Assembly (NCBI GenBank): GCA_021521415.1
Contig: JAIQDT010000027.1
Location: forward strand, 953,001 to 1,017,000
Reading direction: 5' to 3'
DNA length: 64,000 nucleotides
From: Bidens hawaiensis
Lineage: Eukaryota; Streptophyta; Magnoliopsida; Asterales; Asteraceae
Shown here: one piece after another, positions 1-11,600 of the stretch
How the letters are laid out: every line of letters begins with the position of its first letter
How positions within the stretch are numbered: position 1 is the first letter of the stretch
Made by a program: the position numbers and the translations under genes
Notes under the pieces: generated by a model
Told to the model about the DNA's origin: nothing
What the model saw: the letters and a program-made list of their open reading frames with translations, nothing else
Databases searched by the model: none

Positions 1-1
1 A

Positions 2-187
2 TCAAAAGTTGTTCAAGAAAAGCAAATGCTTGTGAAGAAAGTTATGTATTGTAAAATGTCAAAGAAGCATTTTTTAAAGTTAGTAAAAGAGGCCAAAGAT
101 GCACATACAAGACGGGACTTAGAGTTTACGTGTTACCTTGGGGAAAGTGATTCTGAGGATACACTATTGGGGCTCGAAGGTTCTTAG
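2..187 (+). CDS. C-terminal end of an unidentified reading frame, open to the left edge
   Basis: An open frame enters from the left edge and stops at TAG 185-187, giving about 61 residues. The peptide is rich in Lys at first (KKV, KMSKKHFLKLVKEAK) and ends acidic (GESDSEDTLLGLEGS). No start codon, domain or motif that I recognise is visible, and it is too short to assign. The sequence after the stop is AT-rich. It may be the last coding segment of a retroelement or of a host gene lying outside the window. Whether it is expressed cannot be judged here. Confidence 0.3.
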   Translation, partial: SKVVQEKQMLVKKVMYCKMSKKHFLKLVKEAKDAHTRRDLEFTCYLGESDSEDTLLGLEGS

Positions 188-2177
188 TCAATAAATATCA
201 AATTAGGAATTTATAGGACAAAGTCGAATAATATTTAGGAATAGCTCGTACGACCTCCACATGACCATTCATCCATCAAATTTCACCGATTGCATCTAAC
301 TAGTACTATCAACGAGTCCTTGGCTTATGGTGATTAGTCGAACAAGTTTTCTTCGACTCTAGTCTTCTAGCTTAATTTGTCTGAGATGGGGTAGGTGTAG
401 CCTTAATTTTTGGACTTAAAACGTTTAATGCAAAAGGGGGGCTTGATTGGCTGGTGGCTGGGTTTAAGTGGACAACAATATCGGCAATCGCGGTAAATAT
501 GTCGAGCAGTTTCTTGTGCTTTAATAATGATAAATAATCTGGGAGTTTGTTGTTTTTCACTTGGTTATGATCCTGTGTAGATTTCTTTTTCAGGGACGAA
601 AAAGTCTTAAGTGTGGGGATGTTTGATGTGTTGTAAAACACACCTATATTCTGTACATTTTTATCATATTTTAAGTGCTTAATCGTATAATAAAAAATAG
701 TAATGGCTTGTTTTTATATGATCTTACAAAGCTTAATAATTGTTGTAGGTTATGAGTTTTACAAGAGAAAATGTTTGGGTTTTTGAAGAAAAAAGAGACC
801 TTTATGATCAAGTTTGAAGACTACAACTCAAGGCCCGAACCAAGTCCACAAGAACCAAGCCTTACATGCTATTATTAATATAAAACAAAAAAAATAAAAA
901 AACCCTATACCCACTACAGGGGATGATCGGAAGGAAGGAGGATAAAAAGAAAGAAAAAGAATAAAAACTAAAGTGGTTGGCGATCAAAGTTTGTTGTCTG
1001 CTTCAAGGAGACAATAAATCAAGTATAAAATTCTGGCTAATAACTCCCATCGGTAGAGCAACCAAGAAGAAAAAGTGGCAGCAAGGTTATTTGCTTTTAA
1101 ACTTTCAAGAGATGTTATTCTTTTTATATATTATTATGTTGGAGTTTGCTTTGGATATGATTATTAGCAAAATATTTTGTACTACCTAGGTTGAGATGAA
1201 TATTGATTTTGTTTGACGATTTATTTGGTTTTGACTAATTACACGACGTGATTATCATTGAAAAGCTTTATTTAATTTAATCCTTGATGTGTTAAAATAT
1301 TGTTTTTATATAATTATTGCTCGTGATTCCGCGTATTACTTTGATTGATAGACTGTGTGTCGTTCGGTTAAGGTTTTATGTTTAGGTTTTAGACTTGGTG
1401 CTTTTGATCTTTTTGTGGTTAGCGCTACCAAAGGAATCTTAAGTGCGTTTAATTATTAAAATTCAATAGTTTCACCTTCCTTGCGACCGAGAGGTAATAG
1501 GGAGTTGGTTTGTCTCGCGTCTTTATGTGGTTAGGTTAGAATTGCGCGAGAGCGAGTTTTGGTCTTATCCGGTTTAGTTTTGCGTGCAAATATGTGTTTT
1601 AGATTGGGTTAGATATTGTTACCCCTTTATCCCTATAATTGATAGTACCAGTTTTAAGCGGGTGTTGTGTCGTTGAGTCCGAGAGGAGATGCGTCATTAG
1701 GGTACCTTAGTAATCTTTATCCCGGTGCATTTATTCAATCTTCTTAGATTTATGAGAGTTAGTTGGTGAGACGGAGAGGTAATCTAGCGAACTTTAATGA
1801 GCCTTAGTTGATAATTTTAAGATCCCAGTGTCGTGTGATTAGTTAATTCTATTAGCCGTTGAACTTTCAATAGGATTCTTGCCTAGGTAGTCATTTCTCC
1901 ACATTTGTTAAAAGCTCCGCAAGTTTTGTTAAGTTTTCCAGTTAGTTCCTTTAAGTTAAGTAAGTTAGTTAAATTATTTAAAATAGAAATTAAAATAAAA
2001 TCAATTAAATATTAAGGTAGGACTTGGATTAGGGTTTATAATCTGAGCCGTTCTCACGTGTCTTCGAGTTCGATATCCGAACTTTCCTTTCTTTGCTATA
2101 CGCGATCGGTACAATTGCCGTTTGTGTGAACTAGGATAGGTTGTTTGGTTTTTTAAAGCTTAGTTGCAATTCGGGAT

Positions 2178-2178
<1 letters not shown>
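188..2178. other. Non-coding, leader-like AT-rich stretch
   Basis: No convincing gene is seen. Around 590-625 the text AAGTGTGGGGATG resembles the purine-rich 3' end of Athila-like Ty3 elements. Bases 1480-2130 carry repeated phrases such as CGAGAGGTAAT and GAGACGGAGAGGTAATCT, and near 2108 GGTACAATTGCCG. I recall similar phrases from 5' leaders of plant Ty3 elements of the Athila type. This is recollection only. The stretch is probably degraded retroelement leader, but unproven. Confidence 0.3.

Positions 2179-2237
<59 letters not shown>
2179..2237. repeat. (TA)n microsatellite
   Basis: About 29 uninterrupted TA dinucleotides. It is the exact place where homology of the minus-strand gag remnant to the other Tat copies ends, so it may mark an old rearrangement breakpoint. 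Confidence 0.95.
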
Positions 2238-2239
<2 letters not shown>

Positions 2240-3341
2240 TCGCACATCATTGGGTTACATGTTCTTCAGGATCAGTGGTCATATCATACACTTTCATGTT
2301 AAGGGGTTTGAAAGCGTTTTGGGATCTCTGCGTCACAGATTGGTGAAGCAAATCTAGACAATTTGTGGCTTCCCTCTGGTATTTCAGGGATTGTACGGAT
2401 CACCCCTGGTATGCTGGATATCGTATCCTTAAGCTTTTGCAGTTCCTTAGCCATAGCTTGGTTAATACCTGCATCCTGCATGGAACCATGGTTAGAATTT
2501 AAGGATATAGGATCATGCGTGTTACCTCCTTGTTGTATGAAGGTTGGTATTCCAGATGAGTAGCTGAAGTATGGAGTGTCTGCTACAGGAGTTGGTCCAC
2601 CAGTAGCGATAGTCTGCATAGGGATAATATCTCCTTCATGAACTTCCGAAGATCTCTGATGCTGAATTCCGGAGGATCTTTGATTCTGGAGGAAGGATCC
2701 TTGAGGCTGGTAGTTATAGGATCCTTGGTAGCATAACCCAGAGGATCCTGGTTGAGGGATAAATGATCCTTGATGAAAGATCGAGGATCCTTGAGTCTGT
2801 TGACCCACTGATCCTGCTGAAGGATGGATGATCCTTGTTGAAAATTTGAGGATCCTTAAACCTGTTGACCCATGGACCCCGGGTTAAGGATATATGATCC
2901 TTGCTGGGAAATTGAGGATCCGTGAGTTTGTAGATTAATGGCTCCCGGTTGAAGGATAGATAATCCTTGAGTAGGTTGAGCCAAGGATACTGGAGTGGTA
3001 AAATCCAACAAATTAGGAATCAAAGGAGTTTGATCCTCCGCCGGCCTCTTAGTCTTCTTCAAGTCTTCCATCTCTCGAAGGATTCTTTGGTTAGTTTTGT
3101 TCTGCTGCTCCGTGTATGCTTTGACCTGTGAAAACATAATAGAAACATCATTGTTAGTATTTACCACCGAAGTGGTAGCAGAGGTTTTCGAGCTTTGGAA
3201 GACTGGTAGCTGGGTTTTGTTTCCAGCCGCGGTGGTCCTTGGAGCTGCTGCTAGCGGGGGAGGCATCAGTGGCAAGGTCCTTTATGAGTGAGGAACGGAT
3301 GATGGCATGGTTGATGAAGCAGAAGATTGTTGAGAGGCCAT
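2240..3341 (-). pseudogene. gag: Tat-type gag, N-terminal part (N1)
   Basis: This is the structural capsid gene start of a Tat Ty3 element. The ATG at 3341 (MASQQSSAS) follows the primer site by about 65 bases, and T2 has the same start. A stop about 20 codons in (after VPHS) and further stops break the frame. The middle is a low-complexity series of Gly-Ser-Ser/Gln-Pro-Gly-Ser units (GSSIFHQGS, FIPQPGSSG), each written around the DNA word GGATCC. A helical segment with QQNKTNQRILREMEDLKK precedes it. The C-terminal visible part (KLSRFASPICDAEIPKRFQTP) matches T2 closely. No zinc knuckle remains because the copy is truncated. Confidence 0.75.
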
Positions 3342-3406
3342 TGAGGGTGTTATTGATAGAAAAGGTTGAAAATTGATTGGGTATTTTCTGGATTATAGCA
3401 CCAATT

Positions 3407-3424
3407 GCCCCACGATGGGCGCCA
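3407..3424 (-). promoter_or_regulatory. Primer-binding site of N1
   Basis: On the minus strand the sequence TGGCGCCCATCGTGGGGC starts 3 bases inside the LTR end. The TGGCGCC start is the usual beginning of primer sites in Tat/Athila elements, complementary to a tRNA 3' CCA end. T2 has the same site with three changes. Confidence 0.75.
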
Positions 3425-3427
3425 AAT

Positions 3428-4045
3428 TGTTTTGGTCAAAAATCGGCTAAGGATATTGTAACCAAATTAGTTTTGTGAGGTTTAGTGCTAAGTTACAATA
3501 ATGAATATGTGAACAAAATGGAGATGAACACCGTGATTTGTTGCGAGGAAAAACCCCTTGATCTTAATTAGATCAAAGGAGAAAAACCCCGGGTGATGAC
3601 AAATCGTCTATCACCACTTTATTGATATTGAAAAAGGGTTACAATGGTGGAGTTTATGATCAACGAATACAATGAAGCTAAGTGTGGATGATTATAGAGA
3701 ATTATGAGCTAATGTATGCGAGTATAAGCTAATCAGTGCGTGTGTTCCTAGTTGATCAATAACTCGTTTTATACAAAATCACAACTAACTATCTTTCCTA
3801 TAATTGCGCCATCCTCTCCACTAGCCGTTTCTTCTCTCTTGACCACGTGCGGGAGTCGTCCAGTAGCGCAAGAATAGGATGACCTAGTCTCCCAGCCGTT
3901 ATATCTATCAAACACAACACCATTCAAACACAATTATTAGTAAACAGATAATACCAAGAATCCTTGATCCTTTACAATCTGGAATAAGTGATCCATAAAC
4001 TATTCAAGGATAGATGATCCTTAGCATAATTTCTATGCCCTTACA
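3428..4045 (-). repeat. 5' LTR of N1
   Basis: A 618-bp LTR, TG...CA ended on the minus strand (starts TGTAAGGGCA, ends ACCAAAACA). It is homologous to the LTRs at 48200-48833, 49663-50316 and 55527-56373, sharing the segments TATTATCTGTTTACTAATAA and GGCACTAAACCTCAC-like near its 3' end. By eye it differs from the T1 3' LTR at roughly a quarter of positions, so it is old or from another subfamily. Confidence 0.85.
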
Positions 4046-5656
4046 GTTATGATGCCAACATTAGTTGTGTGTTTTGCGAGAAATTTTACGGTATGGAATG
4101 AAACATACGTCAATCACATATTACCACAGTTTGGTTGTTCCAACATATTAAGATGGTAGAGAATCAATAATATACTACAATTTTGTCCATATAAGCAAGA
4201 TTTGAGTCAATTTTAAACAAAAGAATGATTGTTTAGAACCATTTTGTTTTGTAACATCCTTGAAGAACCCAATTAAATTACATTATCATATACAACAATT
4301 GATACACAATAATATTGACATTTTTACTAACCCGTTATGGGTTCGTGATAGGTTAAAAAAATAGTAGTCTCCGCCTAGGTTATTGTATAATATTCTTAGC
4401 ATGGGTAAAAAATAATAGTTATGTTTTTAAACCCACAAAGAAGAAAAAAAAAATCAATAATTAAAAAATAATAACACGATTGCATAATCAATCTTTCTAT
4501 TTTCAAAATAATTTATATAGAAAGTGTGGAGGGTTTCAAAAGCCAAAATACATCTGACCCTTTTGCTTCATTCTGTTTTGAAACCACGTAAATAATAAAG
4601 CTGATACTTGAATCCTTCATCTCCTGCTATAAAGAAAAAAATAATTTCAAATAGAACAAAAGTCAACCTGCCATGAAGAAGTTATAGTAGGCATTGCACC
4701 TCTATTAAGAGTGTCTAGAAAGGATTGGGTTATATTGGCAAGAATGTCCCAATCATAATTGCAAACCCGACTTGTTTAGGATGGTCCCTTCAAAAACAAA
4801 CTTTGGTACGGCATCAAGTCCGATTTTTAACTCGGACCTCATACTGCCCATCTACATATCACAAACAATATTTTATCACTTTGCAAAATTAAAGTTCAAC
4901 ACTACTATAATTACAATTCTGGTATAATTTGCCAAATAAATCATTTAACATGAATGCGCTTATGTAATATTATTCTTTAGATTTGCAAGGGCACGTATAT
5001 TTACCTGGATTGTCCAAAAAAATCTTGCCATCAACCCAGGTCCTTCTTGAAATAAACACAAAGAAATAAAATGTTTATAAATGCGTCGGTTCACCTTAGA
5101 TTTTAACTTTCATCTCTAATAGGTCAAATAGACAAAGTCAATAAAAAAAACTAAAAGAAATGGTTATAACGGGTAAAAAAAAAAATTAAAAATCATATTT
5201 ATCACGCAAGTTAACTTATTAATATATTTAACAATTTGCAAAAAAAAAAAAAAAAAAAATTCAGCTCAACCGATCCCAACCCGACCTACTTTATGTGGGC
5301 TTGTTAACAAACCATGAGCTCAATATACTGTTCAATAGGACGTTCTTTATGTATGTTTATCACCAAACTAATGAACACTGATAATTTTTTTTGTTCATTT
5401 AGTTAAACGAACGAACAAGAAAGCATCACTATGTTCGTGAATGTACTTTATGTTTGTTCATTTACGATTGCTTAGGTTTGATCATTTACGCTCATTTAAG
5501 TGAACTACATCATTATACGAAGCTATTTATGTAAAACTAAATCATTATTATTAGAAATAGGATATTAAGACAATTATGAAATAAGATTATTAAATAAATA
5601 ATATTACAAATATTATTCATTATAAGAAAATACAAATTGATACATACTTGATTTAT
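4046..5656. other. AT-rich stretch without recognisable genes
   Basis: No ORF of note, no RNA gene and no clear element are seen. It holds an A20 run at 5240-5259. Bases 5385-5515 contain repeated GTTCATTTA and AAACGAACGAAC words, partly inverted, of the kind found in small plant inverted-repeat elements. This may be the original sequence flanking element N1. Confidence 0.5.
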
Positions 5657-7729
5657 TTCAAGGATCCTCGTTCATGAACAACAACTCGAAGCCTTACTCC
5701 AAATTCAACAATCAAAATGTTCAAGCAGTTGAAGGAGATGATGATGAAGATTACCCAAGCATTTCTGAGTATTGCTTCTCCGTGGATACTCATGGTTTTA
5801 TTTATGCCATGAAGGATCTCGGAGAGAGAGCGAGGTGGCCCTGGAAAAATGAGAAGTCAACTACCTTCAAAGACAAATCCAAATAGTATGCATTCCATGA
5901 GGATTTTGGCCATATGACTGATGAATGCATTGGTTTAAGGAGGGAAATTGGATACCTCCTGAGAAAGGGCCATTTCAAAGAACTCTTCGGAAGAAAAAAG
6001 TCAAGGATCCAGGATCCTAAAGATGTCCCGCAAAAAGCAACTCCTCCTCCACCAGATGCACAAGTGATCAACTTCATCTCCGGCGGCTCAGATATATGTG
6101 GCACTTCGTTCTCCTCGGCCAAGAGATATGCCAAAGAGACCAAGTTGGAGATGGGGAATGACCGGTCATATCAACCACTTTGACGACTGACAAAAGAATC
6201 TTCTTTTATGAAAAAGATAAAACAAGCATCCAGGATCCACACCACGACGGTTTGATTGTAACTTTATTTATTGCTAACCATTATGTACGTAGAAAATGAA
6301 TATCCCAGACTCATAGATCATCCCAAGGACATTAGTGTTAGTTGGTTTCAGTGGCGAAACGAAGAAAACAATGGGGGACATCAAACTCCCAATATATATC
6401 GAAGGGTTAAACTCCTATAAAAAATTTTGTGTTATTGACAATCTATCTTGTTGCAATGTTATTCTTGGCAGACCTTGGCTACACGGAATGAAGGTTGTAG
6501 CCTCTATTTACCATCAGTGCATCAAGCTACCAACTCTTTGGGGAGTAGTAAGGATAGATGGTGACCAAGTGGAAGCCAAGAATTATTATTCTTCATCCAT
6601 GAAGCCAACAGCTAAACAGACGATAGCCTAGCAACTACGTCAGCATCCTAGGAACGTGCTGAGGCTCGGGAGCGAGATATAAAAGAAGTATCATTGGAAC
6701 GACGTGAAAGTTTTCCTAGGATCCAGTATCCCTAATGAGATCGAATAGGATATAATATCCTTCTTAAACCGACGAAAATCCACATTTGCCTTCTAACATT
6801 CCAACATGACATGTATTTCGAAGGAGGTAATTACTCATAAGTTAGGCCTTGATAATTCCATTAAACCCGTCCGTCAGAAGCGAAGGAAATTTTCTCCTGA
6901 GAGGAACGCGATCATACAAGAAGAAGTTGAAAAATTTCTCAAGGCCGGTATGATCAGAGAGGTTAAATATCCTCGATGGTTGGCTAATGTGGTTGTTGTT
7001 TCACAAAAGAATGGAAAGTGGAGGGTGTGTGTCGATTTTACCAATTTAAAAAGGCATGCCCCAAGGCTCCTTTCCCATTAACACATATAGACTCCATGGT
7101 GGATGATGACAGGACATGAGATGCTTACCTTTATGGATGCTTCCTCTGGATTTCAACAAATAACCATCTGATCAAGAGGATACAACATTCATGAATCCTA
7201 CCGACATATACTGTTATATTGCTATGCCATTTGGACTAAGAAATGCAGGGGCAACATATCAAATATTGGTCAACATGCTTTTCAAAGATCAGTTAGGCAA
7301 GACCATAGAAGTCTACATAGATGACATGGTAGTGAAGTCGAAGAGGGCTGAGGATCACCTCAGAAATCTTGAAGAAGCATTCAATATCCCGGATCAGTAC
7401 AATATGAAGCTGAACCTGTCAAAATGCCATTTTGGTGTTAAGGCTGGGAAATTTCTAGGATACATGGTGACCAAGAGAGGAATAGAAGCGAGCCTCGAGC
7501 AGATAGAGGCCATCATCAATTTGAAGTCTCCTGTGAATGCTAAGGATGTCCAAAGACTGACAGGAAGAATAGCTGCTCTCAACAGATTCATTTCCAGATC
7601 ATCAGAGAAGTGCAAAGACTTCTATGATATCTTGAGGAAGAATAAAAAGTTTGAATGGACTTAAATGCATGAGGATGCACTAAAGGTTCTTAAAAATTAT
7701 CTATCCTCAGCGCCTGCTTTGATGAAGCC
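5657..7729 (+). pseudogene. gag-pol: Tat-type gag end, protease region and reverse transcriptase (T1, 5' segment)
   Basis: The segment starts abruptly in mid-gag, at a point matching 51921 in T2 (NNNSKPYSKFNNQNVQAVE), and continues in broken frames. The protease region at 6220-6660 has lost the piece carrying the catalytic Asp motif: compared with T2 about 65 bases are missing at 6293, between YVRR and MNIPD. RT follows at 6806-7664 with KNGKWRVCVDFTNL, PFGLRNAGATYQ, the catalytic YIDDMVV (near 7315) and the thumb/connection text TGRIAALNRFISRSSEKC. A frameshift near 7060-7190 interrupts RT. The segment ends at 7729 in the duplication AAGCC, where C1 is inserted; the next codons lie at 42973. 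Confidence 0.88.
7725..7729. repeat. Target-site duplication of C1, left copy
   Basis: AAGCC immediately precedes the TG of the Copia LTR and is repeated at 42968-42972 immediately after its CA. The pol frame of the Tat element continues across when compared with T2. Confidence 0.93.
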
Positions 7730-8099
7730 TGTTGGGCTTAATTTAGATGGTTTGTACTTAGTTTGTTAGTTTTGGGTTGCGTATGTAAACCGAGATCCTT
7801 ATGGATCTCGGTGGGCTTTGGGCTATGGATGGGCTTGCATGTTGGATACCCTATATATAGTTTACGTATTGTATAGGGTTTGGTTGTTCATTCAATTGTT
7901 AAGCTTTGCCGTCTAAGGTTGTTCGGACGAGTAGTAATCATAGTGCTTAAGCACCCGACGTATTTACATGTGTTTTGAAGCAATTCCTAGTGTTCTACGT
8001 GTTTGTGTTCTTTGTTCTTGAATCATCTAGTGTTGGATTTCCGCACCAACATCTAGATTAGTTGATATCATAGTTGAAAGATCCGCCTTGGACCTTACA
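7730..8099 (+). repeat. 5' LTR of C1
   Basis: Starts TGTTGGGC, ends CCTTACA, and matches 42595-42967 nearly throughout. It has a TATA-like CTATATATAG at 7851-7860, the likely core promoter. A perfect 9-bp inverted repeat (CCGAGATCC, loop TTAT) lies at 7790-7811. Confidence 0.93.
7790..7811. repeat. Perfect hairpin in the Copia LTR
   Basis: CCGAGATCC and GGATCTCGG separated by TTAT, conserved in both LTRs (second copy near 42655-42676). It lies about 45 bases upstream of the TATA-like box, so it could act as DNA (paired protein sites) or, in the 3' LTR, as RNA. Confidence 0.8.
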
Positions 8100-8698
8100 A
8101 TTAGGATCTGATACCATTTGTGATATCAACAGATTCAAAATATAAAGGTTTGGTGGTGTTGTTGATTTCCGGAGAGTTTACAATTGGAGAAGAAAGAAAC
8201 GGTGTTTTGGTCAAAGATTTCCTTTTATTTGGAAACAATATGAATCCCATAAAATCAGGGATTTAGTTGTTACCAAAAGAAGATCATAAAAACACGGCTT
8301 TGGGAGTTCTCGGCTGCATTCCTTAGTTTTCTTCCAACCTCTGTCCATTTTGATAGATTTTGGCCTAAAATAAGTGTTTTCGGCCAACTTTTGATCGTTC
8401 TCGGCTCAGTATAAGAGTTTTCGGCCAAATCTTAGTGTTCTCGGTCAACGACAAGGGTTCTCGGTCAACAACTATTCTCGGTCAACAAGTGTTCCCGGTC
8501 AATTTGGTTCTTTGTTAACTTGCTCTAGTTCTCAGTCAATTTGGTTCTCTGTTGACTTGATCTAGTCCTCGGTCAATATTGGTTCTCGGTCAACAGAACT
8601 GTAACTACTTTTGGGCCTGATCCACGTGATTTGGGCTTTGTGTTTTGGAATTTAAAGCTCTCTGGACTTAAATTTATTATGAACTAATTTAATTAAAC
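8100..8698 (+). other. Leader of C1 with primer-site-like text in reverse and TTCTCGGTCAAC repeats
   Basis: Right after the LTR, 8104-8116 reads GATCTGATACCA, the sense of the initiator tRNA-Met 3' end, whereas a working primer site should read TGGTATCAGAGC. Bases 8300-8600 hold a loose array of words like GTTCTCGGTCAAC and TTTTCGGCCAA. Comparable words in both orientations lie in the same element at 39650-39860. No ORF is supported before the ATG at 8699. Confidence 0.7.
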
Positions 8699-11600
8699 AT
8701 GGAACAGATAACCAATGGCAATGGTTCAACCAACACTTCACTCCATCAAGAACTGGACTCTATAATGGGAACCACCACTCGTATACCCCGTCTCTTATCT
8801 CATGAGGGGTTTAGTGAATGGAAGTTTCGTTTTTAGAAATACATTAGGATGAAAGATGCCAAAGTTTGGAGAAGTATTGTTAGGGGACCTCAAAGAATTA
8901 CTTATCAACGTGATAACTCAACTGAAATTGTTGTGTAGCCCGTTTCTATGTATGATGATGATGATTTTGCTAAAGTTGAGGAGGATGAGAAGGCACTTTC
9001 AACTTTAACCATGGCACTTTCACCTAAGATTGCTCTTGGTTTTAGAGAAATGCAATCTGCTAAGGAATTATGGGAGGCATTAATTGAGGTGTATGAAGGA
9101 AATGAAGACATGAAAAGAAGTCGCCAAAACCTGCTACGATAAAAGTTCAATATGTTTAACCATATTCTGGGAGAGTCATTGGAAACTCAACTCCAAAGGT
9201 TCATAGCCCTGGTGACTGAAATGAGATCCACAAGCATTTATCTAGCAGCCTCTGAGATAAACATCAAGCTGGTGAACTCTTTGCCAAAGAGTTGGGATAT
9301 GAATGTTGCTGTTTTCAAGAAGACTAAAGATCTCAACAGAATGTCTATCTCTGAAATGATGGCTACCATTAAGGCATGTGATATGGATGACAAGTAACGT
9401 GCAATAAATCATGCGAACTACTACAGTGCAGCTGGGTACAACGTTGCTTCCAACAATGCCCTCATTTCTCAAGACAGTTTTTCAATGTTCAAGACCACTC
9501 AGCAACATCCACCTCAAGGAAACTTTCAATGTTCAAATCCACTCAAGGCCAATCATCTTTCACTCCACCTCAACCAGCTCCAGTATTCTTCACTAAGTCT
9601 GCTCAATCTTCAGCTGATAATGGAAAATCCTCATCTCTGGTGTTGCTTATGGTCAGAACTCCAGTCAGATTCCCTCCATTCCAAAAGAGACTCAAGAGAT
9701 CATAGCTCTAATGGCGGGATTCATGAACTGTTATAATGCATTTCTAGCTGGAGATTTGGTCCAACCTGTCATTGCTACTGAGCTCGATCAGATTCATCCT
9801 GACGATGTTGAAGAAATGGATATTTCTTGGCAAATCATCATGGCAGTATTTTGGGCCAAGAAATTTACTAAGAGGACGGACAGAAACAACTGGAATATGT
9901 CTAATAATCAGAAAGTGGGTTTTAACAAGGATACTCTGAGATGCTACAACTGTCACAAGCCGGGTCATTTTGCTTGTGAATGTACTAACCCAGCGAAGGA
10001 AGGAAACACAAAAAGGGTGCTAGTTCGAGTGGGTAATGCTAGAGGAGAGGTTGGGGGTAGTTCGGGAAATGGTGAAAGGGGATTGGTTACTCAACAGTTT
10101 TCTTGGGAGGATCAGATGGCTGCTCTCAACATTAGAAATCAGACCGCAAACTTCGCAAATGTTGAAGACACTGAAGAAGAAAATGTTGCTAAGGAGCAAG
10201 TCAAGGAACTTCAATTTGCATATATGGCTTTCACTTCTCCCGACTGATCTGAGGTAACTTTTCAACCATGTTCTCAAGATTGTGTTGATAAGATAGAATT
10301 ATATAGGCTCCACAATGATAATTTAATTAGAGACATGGAAAGAGTAAAATCTGAAAATTTTAAACTTAAGAAAAACGAAAAGGGCTTTCTAGAGAAAATT
10401 GAAGCAACTCAAAAGGATTTATCTAAGCTTAAGTCTGAATACAATATAAAGTGCTGTCACTACCTCGATGCCAAACAAGAAATTGTTGAATTAACTGCTA
10501 AACCGGAGGCCTCTAAGTTGGAAATTTTGAATCTAACTAGTAAATTTGAAAGGGTTGAACAAGATTTTAAACAATTCGATGTTTCCAGTGATTTAGTTAA
10601 CTCAATGATTGAAAATCAGTTATGGTGGAAAGAAAACGAAGGTGAGGGAGTAGGATATAGCCGAGTTCCCCCACCCTACAACCTAAGCAGTTAATGCGGG
10701 AAAATATTGGATATCGGTCAATGACCGACATATGAGATATCGATTATCACGGTGAGATATCGGTGGGATATCGGTAATTTTAGTATCATGCAAAATTTAT
10801 ATATATAGAAATTTAACACTAACAATTCACTGTACTCTCCTAATATTAACAAATTATCCTTTTGCAAGTTGCAAAACACTTACAATTGTAGCAAGTAGGA
10901 ATTGTTTAAGACTCAAACCACCAACATTAAACACTAAAAGTTGAAAATTAATACTAAAAAACTAATATCAGGAATATCGGTGAAATATCAGTGAAATATC
11001 GGTCAATATCGGCCAAATATCGGCCAGTATCGCCGATATTATCGGTACCAAGACTCAGACCGATATTTTGACCGATATTTCACAAGAGGACCGATAACCG
11101 ATATACCACCGAGATACCACCGAGATTGACTTCATAGCCTACAACCACAATTATGTTAGTACTCCTGTTACCAAAGAACAAGAATAAAAGATAAAGGGCA
11201 TGAAGTACGACAAACAAGATAAATGTGATGGAGCTAGTTCTGTGAATGCAAGTGTGTCCAATTCAGGAGTGAACGATTCTAATGTGTTTTCTTCATGTGC
11301 AGAAAAAGTAACTGTGAAGGAATGGACTGATGACGATGATGACCCCTGTTTTGAATTTAATAATGACATTGTTTCTGATGTTTCTTTAAAACTACATGTT
11401 TTGAATTCTGTTATTCCGACTGTTTGTGTGGGCTCTGTTTTAAAGAGCAAGGATCCTTGTGTGGTCGATAACGTTAAAACTTTGAATTCTGATAATGTGG
11501 TTTCCAATAAGATTAAAAATTCAAAAAATTCCAACAAATACTCACCACCTAAATTTGTTAAAGAGGGATGCTCTAATGACAAACAAGGTGATAAGTTCAA

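Larger units (their letters stand above)
2238..4045 (-). mobile_element. Truncated Tat-type Ty3 element N1 (5' LTR, primer site, 5' gag)
   Basis: Read on the minus strand this piece is LTR, primer-binding site, then the start of gag, and it stops abruptly at the TA microsatellite. The gag text parallels the plus-strand copy T2 (50402-51430): both share the PVFQSSKT, SQVKAY and DLKKTKRPAEDQ segments and the PDPEEHV-like end. Everything downstream of the first third of gag is missing here, but T1 on the plus strand begins in mid-gag at 5657, just past this point in the gene. The two may be halves of one inverted element. Confidence 0.8.

Noticed and set aside
372..641. 89-codon minus-strand ORF
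   Set aside because: No recognisable domain, atypical low-complexity composition, and it overlaps leader-like or purine-tract-like text on the plus strand.
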